A stretch of DNA of 49,063 bases from Bacteroidota bacterium (GTDB lineage: Bacteria; Bacteroidota; Bacteroidia; UBA8524): positions 1 through 49,063 of the forward strand of contig WBUH01000024.1 in assembly GCA_008933805.1 (NCBI GenBank), given 5' to 3'. Below the pieces are notes generated by a model. The model was not told the DNA's origin. It saw nothing but the letters and a program-made list of their open reading frames with translations, and searched no databases. Within the stretch, counting starts at the first letter, position 1. Each line of letters starts with the position of its first letter. Below, piece by piece: positions 33,808 to 43,965 of this stretch. Made by a program: the position numbers and the translations under genes.

Positions 33808-34365
33808 TTACTTCATTCCGTCGGTAAAGTGTTTTTGTTGTTTATCCTGACCAAACTTTTCCGCATTAAACTCTTTTGATTGGTTGCGGGGTATCGATAA
33901 GCTGTTCCAGCTTTCATCCCGTATCATCTTAGCGATATATACTATTTGGCCGATGTGATAGGGGTAGTGAGCCAACTGCCTGTTGATGGCATCCAATGCC
34001 GTATGCCCCTCATTCCGTATGTAGATGATTTTATCTAAATCACTTTCATTCAATGCGTTCAGTGCGTCAAACAAACATTTCCAGCCGGCTTCCCATTTTT
34101 CTATCATTTCTGCCTTTGTAGTAATGTCGTTTTCAAACTCCGCATCTCTTTCCCGCCAAGGTTTCTCTCCGTCTGAGGTTAAAAAGTCAGTCCAGCGGCT
34201 AAGCATATTGCCCCAAATGTGCTTCACTACCATAGCAATACTGTTACTTTCTGCATTGTATTGCCATTGAATATCTTCATCGTTCAGTTGTGCAAAGGTT
34301 TTGTCGCCCAGGCTTTTGTAATAGCCGAAAAGTTTGGTTACGCCTTCTAAATAGGTAGGTTGCAT
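33808..34365 (-). CDS. DinB-like protein (DUF1572)
   Basis: A 185-residue four-helix-bundle protein of the DinB/DUF1572 group. The three metal-binding histidines are present: His49 in VVKHIWGN and His133/His137 in LAHYPYHIGQ. Relatives include bacillithiol transferases and other thiol-dependent enzymes, but the substrate of DUF1572 members is not established. Convergent with tRNA-Thr, with three bases between them. Confidence 0.87.
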   Translation of the reverse strand: MQPTYLEGVTKLFGYYKSLGDKTFAQLNDEDIQWQYNAESNSIAMVVKHIWGNMLSRWTDFLTSDGEKPWRERDAEFENDITTKAEMIEKWEAGWKCLFDALNALNESDLDKIIYIRNEGHTALDAINRQLAHYPYHIGQIVYIAKMIRDESWNSLSIPRNQSKEFNAEKFGQDKQQKHFTDGMK

Positions 34366-34561
34366 TGGTGTAAGGGATTTTACGGTGAATAATTGTTATT
34401 CAAAAGTCATCAATCATAAGTAATAGCAGGATGGACAAAACGTGAATTTGACTGGAAGAATAAGAATGTGAGCCTGTGAGCGTGCATTTTGCGTATTTAT
34501 AAAGTTTCAAAACAAAAAACCTTATATATTCGCACCCGTAATTAAAAAACTGCCTGATAGC

Positions 34562-34798
34562 ATGAACAAATTTGCTGTTATTTTAGCTGCCGCAACATTG
34601 GCCGTAAGTGCCTGCCACTATGGTAAACCAGAAGCCCAATCTTCATTGGAGCGTAATAAAGAGTACAAAGAGAAAGCGGCCGACCAAGGCCCTGAAATCA
34701 ATCCTGATTACGTTAAAGGCGGTGCAAAACCTGCTGCAACTGATTCGGCCAAAACTGATTCTGCTGCTCCTGTGGTTGCTGCTCCCGCTGCACACTAA
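34562..34798 (+). CDS. Small lipoprotein-like protein
   Basis: A 78-residue protein. The signal peptide MNKFAVILAAATLAVSAC has a lipobox-like VSAC, followed by a charged middle and an Ala/Asp/Ser-rich tail (TDSAKTDSAAPVVAAPAAH). No family recognised. It precedes the fRMsr gene by two bases. A plausible promoter (TTTC about 17 bases before TATATTCG) lies about 30 bases upstream. Confidence 0.7.
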   Translation: MNKFAVILAAATLAVSACHYGKPEAQSSLERNKEYKEKAADQGPEINPDYVKGGAKPAATDSAKTDSAAPVVAAPAAH

Positions 34799-34800
34799 GT

Positions 34801-35283
34801 ATGGAAGAATTGGTAATACCTTCTTCGGCTACTAAAGAAGAGAAGTATAAAACCCTTTTACCGCAAATTGATGCGCTGATTGAGCCTGAGGGAGACCTTA
34901 CGGCCAATTTAGCCAATATTACAGCAGCCCTTCACCAATCCTTCGGGTTTTGGTGGACGGGCTTTTATCTTGTAAAAGGTAATCAGTTGGTATTAGGACC
35001 GTTTCAAGGTCCGGTTGCCTGCACCCGTATTGCCCTTGGTAAAGGTGTGTGCGGTACCGCTTGGCAACAAGCCCAAACCATTCTTGTTCCTAATGTGGAC
35101 GAGTTCCCCGGGCACATTGCTTGCAGTTCAGCCTCTAAATCAGAAATAGTGGTACCAGTATTTGCCAACGGCGAGGTAGTAGCAGTGCTGGATGTAGACA
35201 GTGAACACCTTACCTTTTTTGACGACACCGATAAAATTTATTTGGAGCAGATAGCCCAACTTGCAGGAAAAAAGTTTATTTAG
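34801..35283 (+). CDS. msrC: Free methionine-(R)-sulfoxide reductase (GAF domain)
   Basis: A 160-residue single-GAF-domain enzyme. The cysteines Cys74, Cys84 and Cys108 (in PVACTRIALGKGVCGTAW and HIACSS) keep the spacing of the catalytic and resolving cysteines of the Escherichia coli enzyme (84/94/118). It reduces free L-methionine-R-sulfoxide in the cytoplasm, using thioredoxin as electron donor. It sits between the small lipoprotein gene and the MFS gene with very short gaps, so the three are likely one operon. Confidence 0.93.
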   Translation: MEELVIPSSATKEEKYKTLLPQIDALIEPEGDLTANLANITAALHQSFGFWWTGFYLVKGNQLVLGPFQGPVACTRIALGKGVCGTAWQQAQTILVPNVDEFPGHIACSSASKSEIVVPVFANGEVVAVLDVDSEHLTFFDDTDKIYLEQIAQLAGKKFI

Positions 35284-35308
35284 CGGTTCATAACTAACTG
35301 TGAACCTG

Positions 35309-36583
35309 ATGCAGAAACCCAAAAACGTTTCCCTATTAATTACCGTAGCGGCTCTGGGCTACTTTGTAGATATATACGACCTTATTCTTTTCAACGTAAT
35401 TAAGCTAAAAAGTCTTGAAGCATTGGGCATTGTGGGCCAACAGCAATTTGAATACGAAAAACTGTTGTTCAACTGTCAAATGGGCGGTATGCTGTTAGGG
35501 GGTATTTTATGGGGTATTTTGGGCGATAAAAAAGGCCGTGTTTCTGTACTTTTCGGTTCCATCTTATTGTATTCATTGGCAAACATTGTAAACGCCTTTG
35601 CCACAGGCATTGTTGATTACTCGATATACCGTTTTATAGCAGGGGTGGGGCTTGCGGGAGAATTGGGCGCAGGGATTACCCTTGTGGCCGAAACCATGCA
35701 CCGCGAAAAGCGCGGATACGGAACGATGATAATTGTAACGTTTGGCGCATTAGGAGCTGTTTTAGCGGCTACAATCGGGAAAGAAGGGGAGAACATTGCC
35801 CGATGGTTAAACGGGCTTCTATCGGTTAATTTAATGGGTTGGCAAATAGCTTACTTGCTGGGAGGTGTGTTGGGTATGCTGTTGCTGCTGATGAGGGCCG
35901 GTGCCTACGAATCGGGAATGTTTGAAAGTTTGCACAAAACGTCTACAGTTCCTAAAGGAGCATTTTTATCATTGTTTACTGAGCGTAAACGCTTTGTAAA
36001 ATACCTTAACTGTATATTGATTGGCTTGCCGATATGGTTTGTGGTAGGGGTGTTGATTAACTTTTCTCACAAGTTTTATGCAGAGACTTTTGCCGGACTT
36101 GAGAAACAACAATTAGTAGCCGATGCCATCATGTACACCTATTTGGGGCTGTCCTTCGGTGATTTAATAAGCGGCTTATTGAGTCAATGGTTCAGAAACC
36201 GTAAGAAAATAGTATTGGGGTATATCATCGGTATTATTGTGCTGGTGGTGGTGTACTTGCTGCGTTTTGATATATCGTACGGACAGTTTAACCTGCTTTG
36301 CTTCTTGTTAGGCTCTGCTACAGGCTATTGGGCGTTGTTTGTAACCATAGCCGCCGAGCAGTTCGGCACCAATTTGCGCAGCACGGTTACCTCAACCGTT
36401 CCCAACTTTGTACGCGGAGCGGTAGTGCCTATTACCTTCTTTTTCGGGATGATACTCAACAGTGCAGGAGCTGTTACCGCAGCCATTGTGGTGGGTTCTG
36501 TCTGTCTCGGATTGGCCTTTTTTGCCACCCTTGCTGTACCCGAAACCTTTGATAAAGACTTGGATTATTTGGAGACAGTATAA
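35309..36583 (+). CDS. MFS transporter
   Basis: A 424-residue major facilitator superfamily permease with 12 likely transmembrane helices. The conserved loop 2-3 motif is GILWGILGDKKGRVSVLFGS, and helix 4 contains RFIAGVGLAGELGAG, as in sugar or organic-acid transporters. The substrate is not predictable. ATG at 35309 is preferred over GTG 35300. Its last 55 bases recur in diverged form at 38164-38218 beyond the T9SS gene. In the same direction as msrC, 25 bases downstream of it. Confidence 0.9.
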   Translation: MQKPKNVSLLITVAALGYFVDIYDLILFNVIKLKSLEALGIVGQQQFEYEKLLFNCQMGGMLLGGILWGILGDKKGRVSVLFGSILLYSLANIVNAFATGIVDYSIYRFIAGVGLAGELGAGITLVAETMHREKRGYGTMIIVTFGALGAVLAATIGKEGENIARWLNGLLSVNLMGWQIAYLLGGVLGMLLLLMRAGAYESGMFESLHKTSTVPKGAFLSLFTERKRFVKYLNCILIGLPIWFVVGVLINFSHKFYAETFAGLEKQQLVADAIMYTYLGLSFGDLISGLLSQWFRNRKKIVLGYIIGIIVLVVVYLLRFDISYGQFNLLCFLLGSATGYWALFVTIAAEQFGTNLRSTVTSTVPNFVRGAVVPITFFFGMILNSAGAVTAAIVVGSVCLGLAFFATLAVPETFDKDLDYLETV

Positions 36584-36588
36584 GTTGT

Positions 36589-38097
36589 TTATTTATAGAT
36601 TAATAGCTTATTCAAGCCTTTTTGATGGTGGGCAGTTTCTGTAACGATAAAATACACCCCGTTTTCAAGCGCAGATATATCAGCAGTTGCACCATTTGAC
36701 TGAGTGGTGAACGCAATCGGTATTTCTTTTCCGTTAATATCAAGCAGTTTTACTGATTGTATTTGGTTTGCTTGGACTGAAACTATGTTTTGTGCCGGAT
36801 TAGGGTACACAGCAACATCTTCTTTACTTTCGACTTCATCTATTCCAACTCCGTACACATAGTATTTGGCCCAAGGCGTTCCACTTTGTGTGTTGCAAAA
36901 GTTTCTATAATAAATATCATATTGTTCTCCCACAGGAATCGACGAACCTGTTGAGCCGTCCAAAAACCATTCTAAATACCCGATACGACTATGATAATCT
37001 TTTCCACCACTTTGTTCAAAAGGAGGCTGAATAAACTTATCTATCGTGTCAATCAAATGGCCCAAAAACAGATCTTCTATCATTAAATCACAACTGTCCC
37101 AAATGTGAAACACTTTGTTAAAAAAGGCTCTGTTACGCAATTCTACTTGCCCGGGAAGCCAGCCGTTAACAGGTTCATCATTAACTGGTAAGGTTTTGGT
37201 TTCATTATAAACAAAGTGTTTTGTCTCGGTTTCCCAATACCAAGGTACAGATGGATTAGGGGTAGTAATCCAAGCTTTGTAAGTATGCAAACTGTGCCTG
37301 CGTACTAAAAATGTGTATTTAATACTATCTGTACCTGATACATTTTCTTTATTTATAACGCTATAGAAATACCTGTTTTCATAGATATGGTCACGCTGAT
37401 AGTCATTTTTGATTTTATACTCGTATTCATCTCCAATATCAAAGTCATTGAAACGACGGTTGGTAAAATAATTTTTAGTGGAATAAATATGAAAAGGTTC
37501 GTACAAAAGAGTCCCTGAGGTTGAGAACCATATCCTCCCAAATGCGGGAGTTTGTAACAAACCATAATGCTTAGAAAGCAATATTTCAAACCCTTTCAAC
37601 CGCGTAGTGTCAAACTTAAAATTAAATCCCGGCTTGACGTTGAATATAAATTTAAACTGTTTTACAGAATCAATTATCCCTAAAGTATCGGTATAAAGTA
37701 TCTTGTTGCAATACCCTTTGATAAGTACTTTTTTATTATCAAAAAACGTAAATGTATCGTTAATTCCAGCCAGTGTATTAAGCCAAATCGTTTCATTACT
37801 GTCATTTACGAAACCATTGTATCCGTTATTTTTGATGTGTATTCTTCTACCTATCCAAGAAGTAGAGTCTTTTATTCTACCATAAATGCGTTCTGTTATG
37901 CCGATTGAATCCATTAAGAACTGTGGGTAGTTTTTAAATGTAGAGTCTCCAGCGCTATCAACTTTGATACTTACTATTTTAATTGCTTGCAGGCTGTTAT
38001 CAAAAAATACCAAGTGGTCGCTATATACCGCCTGCCAGTTTTGGGCTTTAATTGAGAAAACCGAGAGAATAAATAACAGTAAGTAAAGAGGTTTCAT
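36589..38097 (-). CDS. T9SS type A sorting-domain protein
   Basis: A 502-residue secreted protein. Signal peptide MKPLYLLLFILSVFSIKAQ, a large beta-rich body, and a C-terminal type A sorting domain (about 425-502; VAVYPNPAQNIVSVQA, then VKLLDINGKEI, ISALENGVYFIV and the basic end KLLIYK). It should pass the outer membrane through the type IX system and be anchored or released after cleavage. The body function is unknown. The gene is more AT-rich than the MFS gene and is convergent with it, ending 5 bases from it. It lies between the MFS gene and a duplicated 3' relic of an MFS gene. Confidence 0.88.
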   Translation of the reverse strand: MKPLYLLLFILSVFSIKAQNWQAVYSDHLVFFDNSLQAIKIVSIKVDSAGDSTFKNYPQFLMDSIGITERIYGRIKDSTSWIGRRIHIKNNGYNGFVNDSNETIWLNTLAGINDTFTFFDNKKVLIKGYCNKILYTDTLGIIDSVKQFKFIFNVKPGFNFKFDTTRLKGFEILLSKHYGLLQTPAFGRIWFSTSGTLLYEPFHIYSTKNYFTNRRFNDFDIGDEYEYKIKNDYQRDHIYENRYFYSVINKENVSGTDSIKYTFLVRRHSLHTYKAWITTPNPSVPWYWETETKHFVYNETKTLPVNDEPVNGWLPGQVELRNRAFFNKVFHIWDSCDLMIEDLFLGHLIDTIDKFIQPPFEQSGGKDYHSRIGYLEWFLDGSTGSSIPVGEQYDIYYRNFCNTQSGTPWAKYYVYGVGIDEVESKEDVAVYPNPAQNIVSVQANQIQSVKLLDINGKEIPIAFTTQSNGATADISALENGVYFIVTETAHHQKGLNKLLIYK

Positions 38098-38163
38098 CTA
38101 TAACGAATTTAACTAAAAGACGAAATTACAAGAGCAGAAGTTTAGTCCACATAGGTTTAGCAA

Positions 38164-38218
38164 CTTGCTGTACCCGAAACCTTTGATAAAGATTTAGACT
38201 ATTTGGAAACGATATAAG
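38164..38218 (+). pseudogene. Relic of an MFS gene 3' end
   Basis: These 55 bases align without gaps to the last codons of the MFS gene (36530-36584) with six differences, all transitions. They encode LAVPETFDKDLDYLET plus Ile (Val in the intact gene) and a stop codon; five of the six changes are silent. Homology fades upstream of 38164. This pattern suggests the end of a former tandem MFS copy that evolved under selection before the rest was lost or replaced by the T9SS gene. Confidence 0.8.
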
Positions 38219-38243
38219 TGGTAGGTTGAAGTTAAATTAGAAG

Positions 38244-38858
38244 CTATTGTAAATCTTTGTAAGGATAGTTAGCAAACTCATCTATTTTATAAGCAGGCTC
38301 TTTATAGCTCATTTTAGGGATATCGAGAAAAATGTCATTGGTTTTACTAACGCTAATATCGTAACCAATGTTTTCAGAGGTAGTTAAAGAAACCATGTCA
38401 TATTCTTTATCATCAGCAGGAACAAATACCATACACTTTTTGTCTTTATATGGATTTTTAACTTTTTCACTACCCGTAGGAGTAGTCCAACCAATAACAT
38501 TTAAGTTTTCTTTTATTCCTATTGGGTAATGTAAAAAATTTACACAACTACAAAACACTCCAAAGTCAACATCATACGGAAAAGTAATTGCGAAAGTGTT
38601 TTCAGCTGTGGCATAAAGGCGCATGGTTACTACAAGTTCTTCATAATTTGCTTCCTCAATAAATTCGATAATAGCTTTACTAACACTTTTAGGTTTTCCG
38701 TGTATAACTATCAGTGTATCGTTGGGTTTTTCTATTAATGCTTTTTTAGCCTTCTCTTTTCTGCGTTTTCGTAGAAATGGAGGTAGGTAATATTTAAGTA
38801 TTACCAGTATTATTATTATCGGAATAAAAGCAAAAATGGCAACAATATCTTCACGCAT
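38244..38858 (-). CDS. Membrane-anchored hypothetical protein
   Basis: A 204-residue protein with one N-terminal transmembrane helix (about 7-24, FAFIPIIIILVILKYYLP), a basic linker (RKRRKEKAKK), and a soluble alpha/beta domain that probably faces the cytoplasm. It contains a possible redox pair (CSC). No family recognised. Last gene of the minus-strand run 39981-38244, 18 bases after the FMN reductase gene. Confidence 0.7.
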   Translation of the reverse strand: MREDIVAIFAFIPIIIILVILKYYLPPFLRKRRKEKAKKALIEKPNDTLIVIHGKPKSVSKAIIEFIEEANYEELVVTMRLYATAENTFAITFPYDVDFGVFCSCVNFLHYPIGIKENLNVIGWTTPTGSEKVKNPYKDKKCMVFVPADDKEYDMVSLTTSENIGYDISVSKTNDIFLDIPKMSYKEPAYKIDEFANYPYKDLQ

Positions 38859-38876
38859 TTAGTTATCGATTAATAG

Positions 38877-39392
38877 TTAAATATATGGCTTAATTTTATC
38901 CAGCCACAGCAATGCTTCTTTTCGTACTTCTTGTGGGCTATTTATAAGGGATTTTCTTGGGTTAAAAAACCCGTTTATATAGTTCATGTCAAGGTATTCT
39001 GAAGTTCTTTTAAAAGGCACTTCAAAACCTTCGGGTAAATCTTTGTCGCTGCTTATGGTGATAAGTGTAGTATATCTGCCTTTCATTTGTCTGCCCAAGT
39101 GCTTTTGCGAGCCCACAATATCGCTTAGTCTGTCAAAGAATATCTTCATAGTGCCACTCATAGCATACCAATATACAGGCGTGGCAAACACAATCAGTTG
39201 GTGCGAAAGCATTTGCTCTACTACTCTTAAAAATTCATCATCTGCGTGGTATTTTTCCTCGTAATTATATGGTGCGATGTTATAATCCAGTAAATCCAAA
39301 AGAGTGTATTCAGTGTCTTTAAACACCAATTCTACCAACTTTTGGGTATCGCTGTGTTTGCGGGCAGAGGCGAGGATTACTAATGTATTCAA
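38877..39392 (-). CDS. NAD(P)H-dependent FMN reductase-like flavodoxin-fold protein
   Basis: A 171-residue flavodoxin-fold oxidoreductase. The N-terminal phosphate loop (ILASARKHSDTQ) and the flavin-binding FATPVYWYAMSGTMKIFFDR match the NADPH-dependent FMN reductase family. It is cytoplasmic and probably reduces quinones, azo compounds or free flavin. Begins one base after the end of the 39394 gene, so it is translated from the same message. Confidence 0.88.
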   Translation of the reverse strand: MNTLVILASARKHSDTQKLVELVFKDTEYTLLDLLDYNIAPYNYEEKYHADDEFLRVVEQMLSHQLIVFATPVYWYAMSGTMKIFFDRLSDIVGSQKHLGRQMKGRYTTLITISSDKDLPEGFEVPFKRTSEYLDMNYINGFFNPRKSLINSPQEVRKEALLWLDKIKPYI

Positions 39393-39393
39393 A

Positions 39394-39981
39394 TCAATAA
39401 TTCTTTAATTCTTCTTCTATCTCTTGTATTTCATACTCCATGTGCTTATAAGTCTTTAATTTTATTAGCAATTCATTAGCTAAAATAAAATACTCATCTT
39501 TTGTGACAATTCTCTTCAAGCACATTAAAGCTTCGAATGAAGCTCCCTCTTCATCCCCCTCTTCTAAAATGTTTAATAACTCCTCTTTGGAAAGAATTAT
39601 AAATCTATCTTCCCATTGGTGAATTATTTGTCCAATAATCCAATGAACCCAAATTTTATCATCACCATAATTTTTGAATACATTTTTAATGTTGGGTATT
39701 ATTTGTTCTCCAGCAGGTATTAAGGCATGAGCTACATAACCAGCAGCAGGCCAGTTCATGTCTTGAATAAACTCTAACAATTCGTCGGTTTTATGTTTTA
39801 GTTTTTCAAAACCTAAGTATTGCATAACGATTCCTGCCTCTGTTGACTTGACATATTTGCCTGATGTTAACTCATCAATTTGTTCTCCAGTAATCGTATC
39901 AAATAGGTGTAATGTGTCTAATTGCTCTTCAATAGTCTTATCCCAAGATACTTTTGAAAGAAGCTGATCCAATGTTTCCAT
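39394..39981 (-). CDS. DUF5071-like helical protein
   Basis: A 195-residue protein, probably all-helical. The block ELLEFIQDMNWPAAGYVAHALI...WVHWIIGQII resembles DUF5071, a HEAT-like family often found near polymorphic-toxin immunity genes; the match is by eye and tentative. No signal peptide. First gene of a three-gene minus-strand operon. Confidence 0.7.
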   Translation of the reverse strand: METLDQLLSKVSWDKTIEEQLDTLHLFDTITGEQIDELTSGKYVKSTEAGIVMQYLGFEKLKHKTDELLEFIQDMNWPAAGYVAHALIPAGEQIIPNIKNVFKNYGDDKIWVHWIIGQIIHQWEDRFIILSKEELLNILEEGDEEGASFEALMCLKRIVTKDEYFILANELLIKLKTYKHMEYEIQEIEEELKNY

Positions 39982-40039
39982 AGTTAAAGTAAAAATATAG
40001 AATTTTCTAATTAGTGTAGACTAGAATTATTATTATCAA

Positions 40040-40510
40040 TGATATCCCGAAACAAGTTCGGGATGACTGTTCACCGTGCGCTTCTTGATTGTCAAATTGA
40101 GCATAGCGAAATTTCTTATCCTAAATATGTCAATGCCAACCTATAACACATTTGCAATAAGATGCTTCCTTCGTCAGCAGGACAGGGGCTTGCTTGGCAC
40201 TCGTCATGTTGAACTTGCTTCAACATCGCATTATCAATTCACGCTAAATACTGATGATATCCCGAAACAAGTTCAGGATGGCTGGCTGTGTGCTGCGGGG
40301 TCTTTCCAAATTTGATTTGGAATCTTTGGGTAGGATGCTTTATCTCGTTCAGATTCCGGCCAATGCGCTACCCTAAGTTCAAAATAATTTCAAATTCTGA
40401 CGGATTGCTTCGTCAGCCGAAGACTGTTTCCTCGCAATAACGGGGAAGCCAACCAATTTTCAAATCACCAAATCTTCAAATTAGCACCCTTCGGCAAGCT
40501 CAGGGTGAGA
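40040..40510. repeat. Repeat cluster B
   Basis: Non-coding stretch of repeated palindromes. ATCCCGAAACAAGTTCGGGAT (40044-40064, arms ATCCCGAA/TTCGGGAT) recurs with one change at 40259-40279. GTTGAACTTGCTTCAAC near 40208 is a further inverted repeat. GACGGATTGCTTCGTCAGCC followed by CCTCGCAATAACG (about 40399-40443) belongs to the family of cluster A. The end CCTTCGGCAAGCTCAGGGTGA (from 40489) touches the stop of icmF. No credible gene. Confidence 0.75.
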
Positions 40511-43500
40511 TTACATATTCCTCCGATACTGGCCGCCTACTTCAAACAAGGAGTTGGTTATTTGTCCCAGTGAGCAGTATTTTACGGCTTCCATCAGTTG
40601 CTCAAACAGGTTGCGGTTTTCTACCGCAGCTTTTTGCAATTCGGCAAGCAGTTGGTGGGCTTTATCGGCGTGTACTTTGTGCAACGCCTCCATTGCGGTT
40701 ATTTGGTAATCTTTTTCCTCTTTGGTACTGCGTATTACCTCCTGAGGCACCACCGTAGGCGAACCTTTCGACGATAAGAAGGTATTTACCCCAATTATCG
40801 GGAACTCTCCGGTATGTTTCAGTGTCTCGTAATACAAGCTCTCTTCCTGTATTTTATTGCGTTGGTACATGGTTTCCATAGCACCCAACACACCACCGCG
40901 TTCGTTAATGCGGTCAAATTCAGTCAACACAGCTTCCTCCACCAAGTCGGTAAGCTCTTCAATGATAAACGCCCCTTGTATCGGGTTTTCGTTCTTCGCC
41001 AAGCCCAACTCTTTGTTAATAATCAACTGGATGGCCATGGCGCGGCGCACGCTTTCTTCGGTAGGGGTGGTGATAGCTTCGTCGTAAGCGTTGGTGTGCA
41101 AGCTTTGGCAGTTATCGTAAATAGCGTATAAGGCTTGCAACGTGGTGCGTATATCGTTAAAATCAATCTCTTGTGCGTGTAGTGAACGGCCACTGGTTTG
41201 AATGTGGTATTTCAACATCTGGCTGCGCTCGTTAGCTCCGTATTTGTTTTTCATGGCTTTTGCCCAAATACGTCGGCTTACACGACCAATCACACTGTAC
41301 TCAGGGTCGATACCGTTACTAAAGAAAAACGATAGGTTAGGGGCAAAATCGTTGATGTTCATTCCCCTGCTCAAATAGTACTCAACATACGTGAAACCAT
41401 TTGATAATGTGAGTGCTAACTGCGTAATCGGGTTGGCGCCCGCTTCTGCAATGTGGTACCCGCTGATTGACACCGAGTAGAAGTTGCGCACGTTCTTATC
41501 AATAAAGTACTGCTGCACATCGCCCATTACCCGTAAGCTGAACTCTGTACTGAAAATACAGGTGTTTTGGGCTTGGTCTTCTTTCAATATATCTGCTTGC
41601 ACTGTACCGCGTACCGAAGCAAGGGTTTTGGTTTTAATGGTTTCGTACACATCGGCGGGCAATACTTGGTCGCCGGTAACGCCCAACAGCATCAAACCCA
41701 ATCCGTCGTTACCCTGTGGCAAATCGCCTTGGTACTTAGGTTCTGGTAAGCCTTTGGCCGCAAAAATGTCGTGTATTTTCTTTTTCACTTCATCCTCTAA
41801 GCCGTTTTGCTTGATATACAACTCACACTGCTGGTCGATGGCGGCATTCATAAAGAAGGCACACAAAATGGCCGCAGGGCCGTTAATGGTCATTGATACC
41901 GAAGTAGTAGGGTCGGCAAGGTTAAAGCCCGAATACAGCTTCTTAGCAGCATCCAAACTCCAAACCGATACTCCCGAATTACCCACCTTACCGTAAATAT
42001 CCGGACGGTAATCAGGGTCTTGGCCGTAAAGTGTTACCGAGTCAAACGCAGTTGAAAGACGTTTGGCGGGCATACCCAAACTTACGTAGTGGAAGCGGCG
42101 GTTGGTACGCTCAGGGCCACCTTCGCCAGCAAACATACGGGTAGGGTCTTCGTTCTCACGTTTAAAGGGGAATACACCCGAGGTATAAGGAAACTCGCCC
42201 GGTACGTTTTCTTGCAATATCCAACGCAATAAGTCGCCCCATGCTTGGTATTTGGGTAAAGAAACTTTGGGAATGCGCGTATGTGATAATGACTCACTAA
42301 ACGTTTTGATTTTCAGTTCCTTATCGCGTACTTTAAATATAAAATAATCGGCTTTATAGCTCGCTACTTTGGCATCCCATTCCTCTAACAACTTCTTGTT
42401 TTTAGGGTCAAGGTTCAATTCAACTTCCTTGTAAGCAGCTTCTAAAGCAGTTATCAAATTGTTTTTATCCGCCGTGTTGGTTTCTTTTATTGCCTCTATG
42501 CTTTGGCGCAGGCTGTAAAGTTTTTGGGCGGTAGCCACTTGTTGGTCTACCCAACGGTCATATGCACGGTTGTTTTCGGTAATCTCGCTCAAATAGCGGG
42601 TACGCTCGGGTGGGATGATGTATATCTTTTTCGACATTTCTGCCGATACCTCAAACGTTGATTTTAGCGGCGCACCTGTTTTAGCCACCAACATATCAAT
42701 AATGTTGCGGTACAGGCGGTTCATACCCGGGTCGTTAAACTGTGAGGCAATCGTGCCAAACACAGGTATTTGCTCATCGGGAGTATCCCACAACTGGTGG
42801 TTGCGTTTGTATTGCTTTTTCACATCACGCAAAGCATCCAACGCACCGCGTTTGTCAAATTTGTTCAGGGCAATAATATCTGCAAAATCCAGCATATCAA
42901 TTTTTTCCAGCTGTGTGGCCGCACCGTATTCGGGGGTCATCACATACAGGCTCATGTTGCTGTGCTCTATAATTTCGGTATCGCTTTGCCCGATGCCCGA
43001 AGTTTCAAGGATAATCAAATCAAACTTGGCAGCCTTTACAATATCTACCGCCTCTTTTACATACTTGCTAAGGGCAAGGTTGCTTTGGCGAGTAGCCAGC
43101 GAACGCATATACACACGGGGATTGCGGATGGCGTTCATACGGATACGGTCGCCCAGCAATGCACCGCCGGTTTTGCGTTTTGAAGGATCTACCGATATAA
43201 TGGCGATGGTTTTGTCTTTAAAATCAATCAGAAAGCGGCGCACCAACTCATCCACCAGCGACGATTTACCCGCACCGCCCGTGCCTGTAATACCCAACAC
43301 AGGGGTTTTAACATCGTTGCTTATTTGCTGAACTTCGGCCAAAAAGGGAATGGCTTCTTCGTAGTTGTTTTCGGCGGCTGAAATAAGACGGGCAATGGAT
43401 TTCACATCGCGCTCGGCAAGGTGTTTCACTTCGCCGTTCAGGTTTTTACCGGTAGGGAAGTCGCTTTGCTGTAATAAATCGTTTATCATGCCCTGCAAGC

Positions 43501-43900
43501 CCATTTCACGGCCATCATCGGGCGAGTAGATACGGGCAATGCCGTACTCGTGCAGTTCTTTAATCTCTTCGGGAAGTATCACCCCGCCGCCGCCGCCAAA
43601 CAGTTTTATGTGGCCGCAGTTGCGTTCCTTCAACAGGTCGTACATGTATTTAAAGTACTCCATGTGGCCACCTTGGTAGCTGGTAATGGCTATGGCCTGT
43701 GCATCTTCTTGTATCGCGCAATCCACAATCTCGGCCACGCTGCGGTCGTGCCCCAAATGTATCACCTCGGCACCGCTGCTTTGCAGTATGCGGCGCATGA
43801 TGTTAATGGCGGCGTCGTGCCCGTCGAACAGGGCAGCAGCAGTAACAATGCGGATTTTGTTCTTTGGTTGGTATATCTCTACGGCGGTAGCTGTACTCAT
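40511..43900 (-). CDS. icmF: Fused acyl-CoA mutase IcmF (B12 domain, GTPase, mutase)
   Basis: An 1129-residue fusion. Residues about 16-145 form the cobalamin-binding domain ([11 protein letters not shown], His28 as cobalt ligand; GGGGG near 102). A MeaB-type chaperone GTPase follows (P-loop GTGGAGKSS near 206-214; NKFD), and from about residue 540 the TIM-barrel substrate domain ([33 protein letters not shown]). This order is diagnostic of IcmF, which interconverts isobutyryl- and butyryl-CoA, and in some relatives isovaleryl- and pivalyl-CoA, with its own repair GTPase. The Phe in VFPFKR fits IcmF rather than methylmalonyl-CoA mutase. It stands alone, with a near-consensus box (TATCTTCG) upstream. 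Confidence 0.95.
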   Translation of the reverse strand: MSTATAVEIYQPKNKIRIVTAAALFDGHDAAINIMRRILQSSGAEVIHLGHDRSVAEIVDCAIQEDAQAIAITSYQGGHMEYFKYMYDLLKERNCGHIKLFGGGGGVILPEEIKELHEYGIARIYSPDDGREMGLQGMINDLLQQSDFPTGKNLNGEVKHLAERDVKSIARLISAAENNYEEAIPFLAEVQQISNDVKTPVLGITGTGGAGKSSLVDELVRRFLIDFKDKTIAIISVDPSKRKTGGALLGDRIRMNAIRNPRVYMRSLATRQSNLALSKYVKEAVDIVKAAKFDLIILETSGIGQSDTEIIEHSNMSLYVMTPEYGAATQLEKIDMLDFADIIALNKFDKRGALDALRDVKKQYKRNHQLWDTPDEQIPVFGTIASQFNDPGMNRLYRNIIDMLVAKTGAPLKSTFEVSAEMSKKIYIIPPERTRYLSEITENNRAYDRWVDQQVATAQKLYSLRQSIEAIKETNTADKNNLITALEAAYKEVELNLDPKNKKLLEEWDAKVASYKADYFIFKVRDKELKIKTFSESLSHTRIPKVSLPKYQAWGDLLRWILQENVPGEFPYTSGVFPFKRENEDPTRMFAGEGGPERTNRRFHYVSLGMPAKRLSTAFDSVTLYGQDPDYRPDIYGKVGNSGVSVWSLDAAKKLYSGFNLADPTTSVSMTINGPAAILCAFFMNAAIDQQCELYIKQNGLEDEVKKKIHDIFAAKGLPEPKYQGDLPQGNDGLGLMLLGVTGDQVLPADVYETIKTKTLASVRGTVQADILKEDQAQNTCIFSTEFSLRVMGDVQQYFIDKNVRNFYSVSISGYHIAEAGANPITQLALTLSNGFTYVEYYLSRGMNINDFAPNLSFFFSNGIDPEYSVIGRVSRRIWAKAMKNKYGANERSQMLKYHIQTSGRSLHAQEIDFNDIRTTLQALYAIYDNCQSLHTNAYDEAITTPTEESVRRAMAIQLIINKELGLAKNENPIQGAFIIEELTDLVEEAVLTEFDRINERGGVLGAMETMYQRNKIQEESLYYETLKHTGEFPIIGVNTFLSSKGSPTVVPQEVIRSTKEEKDYQITAMEALHKVHADKAHQLLAELQKAAVENRNLFEQLMEAVKYCSLGQITNSLFEVGGQYRRNM

Positions 43901-43965
43901 GGTTTACAGTGTATTGAAACCGCGAAGATAAGGAATTTTGGGGAGGTGGAATTAAATCTAGTAAC

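Noticed and set aside
40076-40315. 79-codon open frame in repeat cluster B
   Set aside because: It spans palindromic fragments and has no promoter or protein-like features.
42615-43331. 238-codon open frame antisense to icmF
   Set aside because: It is a mirror of the strongly supported icmF coding strand, and its translation has no domain or start signal.
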